Shown here piece by piece: positions 56,634 to 64,000 of a stretch of DNA of 64,000 bases. Numbering within the stretch: position 1 is the stretch's first letter; the number at the start of each line of letters is the position of its first letter. A model generated the notes under the pieces. It saw nothing but the letters and a program-made list of their open reading frames with translations. It made no database searches and was not told the origin of the DNA. The position numbers and the translations under genes were made by a program. Source of the stretch: Echria macrotheca (Eukaryota > Ascomycota > Sordariomycetes > Sordariales > Schizotheciaceae); contig MU839854.1 in assembly GCA_030411725.1 (NCBI GenBank), forward strand, positions 125,670-189,669, read 5' to 3'.

Positions 56634-58314
56634 TCACGGTGGGAGGAGGAGGCCTACGATCCACGACCCGCGATCCATCGCAAAGTACAAGTCCCATATC
56701 TCGTTGTACACCAACAACACTGGCACGACAGGTGGCCTCATTGGTTGGGAAAGACGAAAGGCATTCACCCTCTTGAACCAAGCGGCTACCCAGATGCCAA
56801 GCTGGGTGCGTCCCTCGTTCTGCGATCCCGAATCCACCTTGGTCTCGATGAACAGGCCGGCTGGAGAGTACCGCAGGGGGGAATATTCGGTTTGATTGAA
56901 AGACGACGGCATACTAGGGTTCATCGCATGTTGCCGCCCAACAAAGTCCATCCAGTTATGGCCCAGTGGACCGCTAAAAGCTGGCGCGGGAGAGGAGGCC
57001 GGGACTGACAGCACTAGGGCATAGTCGACCATTTTCGTACCAGAAGCGAGCATGACTCTGCCCCCATCGCCATCACCAAACTCCTTGCCGTCCGGGCTAC
57101 ACTTGGGCGAGATGGTTGCTCTTGTAATATCCTCGACCGAAACCCGATCAATGTGAGCGGTGGCAAGCTGGAGCAGTGGGAAGTGAATAGCGCTGTTCCA
57201 GGCGGCCTCGCTGCGTGGAATCCGCGTGTATTCGCGGGTCTTCGATACGACTGTCTGCAGGATCGTAAATTCATGCCGAAGCTGAAAAAGCCCGCGGTCT
57301 GTCTCTGCCGGCAGCACAGCGGCCAGGGCGGGGTGAATCACGACGTGTTGTGCTCCCACAAGCGGCAAGCCGTAGTCTGAGTCGGGAAGGCCGAGCCCAA
57401 GAATCCCGCCATCTTGCTTATCCTCGGGCTCATTCTCCTCCCACTCGTCCGCTTCCCCCTCCTCTCCTTCCTCCCCTTCCTCCCTCTCCAGCGTGTCGCG
57501 CATCTGCATAGGGATGTATTGTGTATGGCAGAGCGACCGGATCCGGCGGTAGACAGGAGCGATGGGATCCTTCCTGAGCTTCCTGAGTATGGCAGTCTCC
57601 TCCAGCAGTTCATATTGCACGGGTTTCCCAAGATTCGTAAGCAGGTCGAGCGGGCTTTTAACCGGACTCGAGGATCGCTTTGTCGACGCGGTGTATGTCG
57701 ACGGGGCCCTTGTCGGCGACGACGGCGGTGGCAAAGATGGTACCTCGGAACTTTGCAGTAGGCCCACATAAGCAGACAATTTTGAGACTGAGCCTTGGTT
57801 TTCTGTTTCGCGGTCATTCGAGGCCGTCTTGGCACCGTCATCCTCCCTCTCTCCGACGGATGTGGTGTTGCGCGTTCGCCGGGCAAGTCCAGCACTTCCC
57901 CCCACGACCGCTTTTCTGGGGTTGCGACTCCGTGGACCAGTCAGCACATCCTTTGGTATGTTTTCACCTGATGAGGCCATCTTGGGTACCGTAGTGAGTA
58001 TTGATACGGTGTTTGCGTGGAGAGGTCCCAAGGGTGGTCGATCCGTCGGCTTGGTCACTGGTGTTCGTAGCCGCTTGAGGGAGTGCTCTTGGGACAGGGC
58101 GCGGGCTAGAAACAGAAAATCACAACAAGTATCAGCCGCATGAATGCCAATTGTCCGGTCGATGGTACTCACAATGTGGCGGAAAGGATTTCCGTCGCTC
58201 TCGTCGTTTCCTTCCCACCTCAAGGCATGTATGCTGTGGTGTCGACGGCGTAATCTCGCCAATTTCAGCCCTCTCGATATCTGAGATCCATGCTGCGATG
58301 ATATCTGGACGCAT
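56634..58314 (-). CDS. Fungal PD-(D/E)XK nuclease-like protein
   Basis: Two exons (58314-58173 and 58105-56634) joined by a 67-nt phase-1 intron (GTGAGT..TAG) give 537 residues. Exon 1 encodes IIAAWISDIERAE, as in the fungal PD-(D/E)XK family (Pfam PDDEXK_12), whose N-terminus has a WL/WI-x-x-I-E pattern. A long Ser/Pro/Thr-rich linker and an acidic run (EREEGEEGEEGEADEWEENE) follow. The C-terminal part holds the nuclease-like core: KMVDYALVLSV with the Asp, SFNQTEYSPLRYSPAGLFIE, then ETK, and TQLGIWVAAWFKRVNAF. Asp and Glu-x-Lys are present, so activity is possible. The biological role of the family is not known to me. Context gives no further hint. Confidence 0.85.
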
Positions 58315-60366
58315 ATCACCGAGTGGTAGTCGGACTCAATTGGCGCGCGCGGTCAACGGACGGAGTGTCGCGTCGCGTTGCGTCGCGGGGATTTTCTGAG
58401 GGGTTGCGGGGAGTGGTCTGTGCGGGGCATTTCGTCGCGATGTCGAGGACACCTCTCTCCAAAGGCACCTCCAAACCAAAATCTTGTTCACAGCAAAGAG
58501 CATCGAAGCACGGGAGCACGTGCCAATCCAACGACGTCTCGGTCTGTTTCCCCGTGACGCCCGAGCCTCCCGTCATCCTTCGGTGGCTCGACTCCTTGCA
58601 CGGCAACGGCGCATTGCCATCCGGGTGTCGAAGCTGTGTAGATCCGCCGCGTTGTTTGATAATGCGACGAACCATCCCACCCCGGCCCTGACCTCGAGCG
58701 ACGACAACGCCGATCCGGGCACCAACAACACCACCACTCCGGACGTCGCGTCAACGCCACGACCTCGCAACTTCGCATCATCCTCGTGCGCATCGGACCA
58801 CGAGACGGCATCGTCCTCCCAAGCACGCAATAGATCAACATCGGAAGCGTCCCATGCCCATGCCTCATCCCCACACACCTCCCCTTGCTGGCCGGGGCCC
58901 TGCGAGGTCCAGGGGGGTAGGTCCGGTCTGGTTGACGTGATATGCTTGTACACGGGCCGAACCGTCCAAGCCATCATGGCGCCTGCTTGCTGACCGCGTT
59001 CCGGGTTGAAGCCCTACCGCCAAAATTGCCGCCGCTTATTCCCCTAGAAAAGCGCTTAGTCGCATGGTAGATTTCTGCATAACAATCAACCCGGTCACAT
59101 TCCCTTGGGCGCCCAAGATGCCGACGCCGTTGAGACGCATCTACGTCTAGGCAGCACATCAACCACACCAATCACGAGGCCTTGTAGCGGACACCCATCG
59201 CGGTATCCATCAAGACGACGCGTGCGCTACTTGAGGGTGACACCGCCCAACATCAGATGGGAATTTGGCAGAACCCCCTGCTCCGAATGCTTGCCAGAGC
59301 TGAGAAGGCTCCGGGGTTCACTGCAGATAAAGCAACACACCCCAGCAGCTCGTCAGTGGCCACCACTGGATCCGTCTGTCGGCGGTCTCTGAGTGGCTAC
59401 CCGGTATCATCGTCCAGGGCCACGAGTGGGCTTTTGTCGCTACCTGTCGCTACGGCCGCGTGTGAACAAGCCTGTATGTTTCCTGTATCCTACGTGCTAG
59501 CAGATGTGCCCCCTTCCACGTCTATTTTCTTGCCAAATTTCTCAAGGGGCTTCTTAGTTCCATCCGCATCGGTGGCACCCGGGACCCCCTTGACGTCTAC
59601 TGCCTTTTCGCCGCTATTACACATCTCAAAAGGTGGGCCGAGGCCCTATTTCTGCCCTAGCTTTCAAGATATTGAAGCATCCTAACCGCACTCAATGTGA
59701 CCTGGGATGACAAGACAAACTCGAAGGAGGAAAGTACCGAAACCGGCAACTTCACCACTTTTCAGAGATGGCTTGTCATCAACCAGCAAAGCCCATGAGC
59801 GTGACAGCCTATAACCCAACTGCGATGGCCCGCCTACCAACTAGCCAATTGTACAAGTGTGGATCAGCGTACTGCAAATCAATGCTTGGCATGCCAGGTG
59901 TCTGGCTCGCTGTGGTCATTCCGCATCCAGCTGAGATCGGCCAGCCCGATCGGTAGCTGAAGCAGAGGCTCGGTCACGGTTTTGGGCCGCGGGACGCCGG
60001 GACTGCTTCATACCTGCAGATTTTGGCAGGGGTTCGACTGCTGATCTTTGCCGCATAATGTTTTTCAGCAAGCCACCAGCCGATGCGTTGGGAGTCAACC
60101 ACTGGAAGACGAACCAATCGTAGCCGACGTGTCCCTCCAGCTGCGGGTTAGGCGCAGCCAAACCCCTTCTTTGCATGATGGCGAAGCGTTGGCCAAGCCG
60201 ATTCGGCCAGAGCATTTCTGAACGAGGACAACGCCAACTCTGTCCGCTAAGGAACATTGCCAAACATTGCTACGATGCTAGATGTTAAAGAATGCCCAGA
60301 TCCAACCCCGCCCTTTCAGCTTCTCTCCCCCCTTTCTGAGGCAATCCACAACCCCCAGTCCTCACC
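58315..60366. other. Gene-free interval, nothing firm
   Basis: Frames of 80-170 codons occur on both strands (for example plus 58484-58993 and 59257-59685, minus 58573-58977), but they overlap one another and lack motifs. An 83-codon stretch from an ATG at 58440 was considered and not called. The distal end holds the promoter of the MFS gene. Confidence 0.3.
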
Positions 60367-62099
60367 ATGCACGCCACAGACCCGACGCCGTATCCAGACG
60401 ACGGCAAGACCAGCGATCGAGATGGCACTCTCATCCTTGACCAAAGCCACTCACCCTCTGCCAAAAAACCATTCTCATTCCACATGTCCTTCCTCGCCCT
60501 CAACATCATGGTCTTTATTGTCTCCCTCGATGCCACCATCCTAGCCGTAGCAATCCCAGTTTGTCAACACCATCCGTCTCTTTTACGTGATAATAGTAAA
60601 GATATTTGACTAACCTCTTTGTTGTCTCTCTTGCTCCTCTACAGGAAATAGCTCATGAGCTACGCGGCACCACCCTAACGTCCTTTTGGGCCTCCATCTC
60701 CTTCCTCCTCGCCGTCGTGGTAACCCAGCCGTTGTACACGTCCACCTCGGATGTCCTCGGTCGCAAAATCCCACTCTACATCGCGTTCGTGCTCTTCCTC
60801 GCCGGCTCCATCGTCTTCTCCCTCGCGCAGAACATGGGCGCCCTCATCGCGGGACGGATACTGCAGGGGCTCGGCGCTGGCGGGATCGATGTCCTAGGGG
60901 AGATCATCGTCGCGGATATGACGACGCTGAAGGAAAGGCCGCTGTACCTGGGGCTGCTGGCCGTGCCCATGTCTGTGGGGAGCATATTGGGTCCCTCGGT
61001 GGGCGCGCTGTTCAGCCAGCGGGTGTCATGGCGGTGGATCGGGTGGGTCAACGTACCGATTTGCGTTGTGGGGTTGACGCTGGTGGTTTTCTTTCTCAAG
61101 CTGAGGGAGCGAGCGGAGGGGTTCAGACAGCGGCTGGCGAGGCTGGATTGGGTGGGCATGGGCTTGTTTGCGCTTGGGACGACGGCGGTGGCGCTGCCGT
61201 TGAGCTGGGCAGGGGCCATGTACAAGTGGGCGGACTGGAGGACGGTGGTTCCCCTGCTGGTCGGCGTGGCGCTGCTGGCGGGTTTCGTGGTGTACGAGGG
61301 CAGCCAGAGGGTGTACGAGCCGGTGTTGCCGCATCGGCTGTTCCGGTCAACGACGGCCGTGGTGTCGTTTTTGGGGTCGTTTGTGCACGGCATGGTGGTG
61401 TACTGCTTGTTGCTGTACTTGCCTCTTTTCTTCCAGGCCGTCCTGCTGGAGGAGCCACTGCAGGCAGCCGTATCACTCTTGCCGCTTAGTACGATCACAG
61501 TGGCCGTCAGCGTCTTATCGGCCGTTTTGGTCGAACTATTTCGGCGGTACAGGTGGAACATCTGGGTGGGATGGGCTATGCTCTCGCTCGGCTTGGGGCT
61601 TCTGTCGCTTCTCGGGTCAAGCGCGTCTATGGCTATCAAGTATAGCGCGCAGGTAGTTGCCGGGGTTGGCATTGGCGCACTCTACACCATTCTCGTACTT
61701 CCTGTGCAGGCAAGCGCCCCGAACGTGGATGACACGGGCATGGCGGTCGGCGTCTTTGTGTCGTTCCGGCTGTTTGGGGCTCTGATCGGCCTAGCCATCG
61801 GCTCATCCGTCTTTAACAGTGTTTGGGAGAAGTCGGCCGCCGACATGGCTTCGTTACCGGACAACCTCGACGGGTTGAGGACTGGATACGAAGCAATACA
61901 GCTAATTCCGTCGCTTAGGGTTTTGGATATCGCACCGGAAGGCCTGTCTTCGCTCTTGAGCCTGTACGAGCAATCGATGCGGGCTATCTGGTATGTCCTT
62001 GTTGGGTTTTCCGTTCTGGGGCTATTTGCCTCGCTTTTTACGAGAGAAATGACGCTAGACAAAGAAGAAATGGGTAGACAGAGGTTTGAGGATGTTTAG
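60367..62099 (+). CDS. Major facilitator superfamily transporter (DHA type)
   Basis: Two exons (60367-60558 and 60645-62099) across an 86-nt phase-0 intron with a GTTTGT donor and CAG acceptor give 548 residues. The join produces the family sequence VSLDATILAVAIPEIAHELR in helix 1. The motif-A region reads SDVLGRKIPLY; motif C appears as GRILQGLGAGGIDVLGEII and SVGSILGPSVGALFSQRVSW. Some 12-14 hydrophobic helices follow (for example FFLKLRER between helices, VVSFLGSFVHGMVVYCLLL). The family exports drugs, toxins or siderophores, or takes up small molecules, at the plasma membrane; the cargo is not predictable. The start has a good context (ACCATGC). No biosynthetic genes adjoin it. Confidence 0.92.
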
Positions 62100-63134
62100 A
62101 AGCATTTGGTTTGAGGAGGTCTAGAAGCATTTGGTCCGTTCATGATATATGGCATGAGTTGATTAGGACACAATGAAAGAATTCCGCTATCGTCCCGCCG
62201 TTTGTAGGTTGAAATTAATTCTAGAGGTGGAGTCAACTTTGGCAGATGTCTAATTCTGCTTGATGGAATAAAGGCTTTCTAGGGTTTCGTGCTGTACATG
62301 GCCCTGGGCGCCTTTAACTAGACCTACTTGGCTCTAGAGTGACTTCATGTCTAGCACAAATAATTCTTGACGTGAGCATAAAACGCTGCGATACAGATAC
62401 ATGTGTGGATTCTGCAGGCCTTGCTCTCGCTCGGCGGCATCTTGTACATCTCCTTGGGGTTCGTCCCGTAGTGTGATTTTCCCGGGACAACTCCGGGCAC
62501 ATCCTAGAGATGTGTGAGTTCGACTCTAGCCGCTTGTTGCACATACCCCCATACAGCTACAAGCGAGGGCCTCTCTGATCGAGCTCGACTAGAGACTCAT
62601 CGCCCGCTAGCAGCAGACATTAACATCGCCAGCGATGACATCCTTCGCGGACGATACATGCCGTCGTACATCTTGACCACCAGACGGGCCGACCCGTCAT
62701 CGAACCGCTACGGCAAGGGATTCCGATGCACAGCTTTCTCGCAAATAGCTCTTCCTCGGCCTTTTTCCCTTCTTTATCTCTCGTCCTACTGCCATGGTTC
62801 CCTTCGACTCACCGGCGAAAACGTCTCCTGAAACCTCCACTTTGAAGATCCTCGGCCGATTTCCGGGGCTGTGAGCTAGTGTTGAGCTTCACAAGCATTT
62901 TACTGGTAGTCTCCGTCCGAGAGTCGTACGGCGACCGAAGATTTCACACGTATCCCTGCTCTTTTCAGTCGCCTCGTCGTGGTGACCCACTCCTCGCTGG
63001 AGTATAAGCCGTTCTGCACACAAAACCGCTCGCTACATGGTCATGATCTCGAGAGATCGCATAGAACTGGATTACGAGATGTCTACTGTTGCCGAATATC
63101 AGGAAACTACTAATATGCTCAACTATAACTGCCA
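62100..63134. other. Gene-free interval
   Basis: Convergent 3' flanks of the MFS gene (plus) and the Ulp1-type gene (minus). A short repeat occurs just after the MFS stop (AGAAGCATTTGGT twice, near 62099 and 62123). No gene seen. Confidence 0.3.
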
Positions 63135-64000
63135 TCAAGAGGCAAATTCAGCTAGCTTCGTCATCTCAGACAACTGACGTGATGCCTCCTTGAACTGTCC
63201 TTTGAAGGAAGCCATCTCAGAGTCCAGATGACTCAATTTGTCCTCCAGCGTGACCTTTTGTTTCTCTTCTATCTCGAGCTGTCTCACTGCTGCGTCGAGT
63301 CCGATGCGGTTAGAGTTTGAGGTGAAGGTCATCAATGCAGCGGGAGTCAACGCCTCGGCTCTGCCCTCAGAACCATCGTCCCATAAACCGCCGAGATCCG
63401 GCTGCTGAACTTCAAGACAGCGGCGGTAGTATGCAGCGACCTCGCCAAGCTTCGCAACTTTCCGGTCCACGAGTTCCAATTCGGCCGCGACACCCCTTCG
63501 CACTTTCTTTTTTTCCTCGAACTGCGCCTTAAAACCTATCAAGCGGCGCTTGAACTCGACCAAGGGCGCAATAAGACCCCCTGCTCCCCCTGATCCTCTC
63601 TCAGCCTCGTCATCCGTTGGCGGGTCCGAACCCTGTCTCTTGCGTTTCCGGTCTTTGGTTTCGCTGCTCTGTCGCAACAGGCTAGCGAACTGAGATCTGA
63701 GCTCGCTCACAGGTCCAAAACTCTGCGGGAGCTCAGACAAGTGGCTGCTTGCGGAAGCCTGGATCGCAGCGAGCACAAGCACCCCGCAGCTCACATTGTC
63801 GTCCTGCTGTTGACTAACCACGGGGATGAAACTGAAACGAGACCCAAGCTTGTCCTCCAGAAGTGCCTGTAAAACCTTGGCGACCTTGCCAAAACGCGCA
63901 TCGTCCCAAAGTGGGTCGTAATACTCAACGGTGCACTCGTTAAGATGTATGATGGCGAGAGACCAGTGCTGAGGCTTCCTATGATGGAGGGGGATAGCAA
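63135..64000 (-). CDS. Ulp1-type (C48) cysteine protease, C-terminal part
   Basis: The frame is open from the right edge to the stop at 63135; the N-terminal part lies outside. The visible catalytic elements match Ulp1/SENP peptidases: the His in QHWSLAIIHL, the Asp in VEYYDPLWDD, the Gln in VSQQQDDN and the Cys in NVSCGVLVLAAIQ, so the triad is complete. Such enzymes cleave SUMO or related modifiers, usually in the nucleus. After the protease comes a Lys/Arg-rich patch (ETKDRKRKRQGS, NLS-like) and a helical region with coiled-coil character (LEIEEKQKVTLEDKLSHLDS). In fungi, single-domain Ulp1 genes of this sort can be transposon-associated; no TIR is in view. Confidence 0.85.
   Translation of the reverse strand, partial: AIPLHHRKPQHWSLAIIHLNECTVEYYDPLWDDARFGKVAKVLQALLEDKLGSRFSFIPVVSQQQDDNVSCGVLVLAAIQASASSHLSELPQSFGPVSELRSQFASLLRQSSETKDRKRKRQGSDPPTDDEAERGSGGAGGLIAPLVEFKRRLIGFKAQFEEKKKVRRGVAAELELVDRKVAKLGEVAAYYRRCLEVQQPDLGGLWDDGSEGRAEALTPAALMTFTSNSNRIGLDAAVRQLEIEEKQKVTLEDKLSHLDSEMASFKGQFKEASRQLSEMTKLAEFAS

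Noticed and set aside
58440..58691. Small gene starting at an ATG at 58440
   Set aside because: 83 codons without homology or splice structure, overlapped by other frames; left uncalled.
60776..61672. 298-codon minus-strand and 267-codon plus-strand frames
   Set aside because: Shadows of the MFS transporter in GC-rich DNA.

Overview
The window looks like a chromosomal piece of a filamentous ascomycete (Pezizomycotina, probably a Sordariomycete). The evidence is short 50-90 nt introns with GT..AG ends and CTNAC-type branch points, several fungus-specific families (HET-domain proteins, an NLR/NACHT-type protein, a fungal PD-(D/E)XK family, a tannase/feruloyl esterase, a DHA-type MFS carrier), and a 20-kb block whose decay is of the RIP type (almost only C-to-T and G-to-A changes). 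No rRNA, tRNA or CRISPR array was seen.

Left arm (1-16.3 kb): the 5' part of a coiled-coil gene on the minus strand; a NACHT-like gene whose nucleotide-binding motifs are degenerate (904-2635); a HET-domain gene (3922-5982); a secreted GMC oxidoreductase with two introns (7780-9787), followed by a decayed second GMC gene (10078-10915); relics that look like an NLR gene (12393-13110); and a conserved fungal protein of unknown function (15156-16313).

Central block (about 16.5-36.9 kb): extremely AT-rich and without intact genes. It can be read as nested transposons: a Gypsy LTR retrotransposon (20724-30812; two 167-bp LTRs; a near-matching 5-bp target duplication) carrying a pogo/Fot1-type DNA transposon (27946-29806) inside it, a 1,035-bp TIR element (17825-18859), a GC-rich 281-bp MITE (33750-34030), and several smaller repeat families. 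Catalytic Asp codons in both the Gypsy reverse transcriptase and the pogo transposase have become Asn codons. A short repeat present in an unmutated and a mutated copy (16315 and 16705) shows the mutation spectrum directly.

Right arm (37-64 kb): gene-poor to about 43.8 kb, with a 251-bp Copia-type solo LTR inside a minisatellite and a HET-like relic. Then follow, mostly on the minus strand, a multi-pass membrane protein and a squalene-epoxidase homologue, a GNAT acetyltransferase, a second HET protein, a secreted tannase/feruloyl esterase, a PD-(D/E)XK nuclease-like protein, an MFS transporter (plus strand), and the C-terminal half of a Ulp1-type protease cut by the window edge.

Taken together this is an accessory, rapidly evolving region: self/non-self recognition families (two HET genes, one NACHT-like gene, at least two relics) around a RIP-silenced transposon nest, with secreted and metabolic enzymes interspersed. 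Gene functions are family-level inferences from motifs read by eye; exon boundaries were chosen by reading frame, splice motifs and family alignment from memory.
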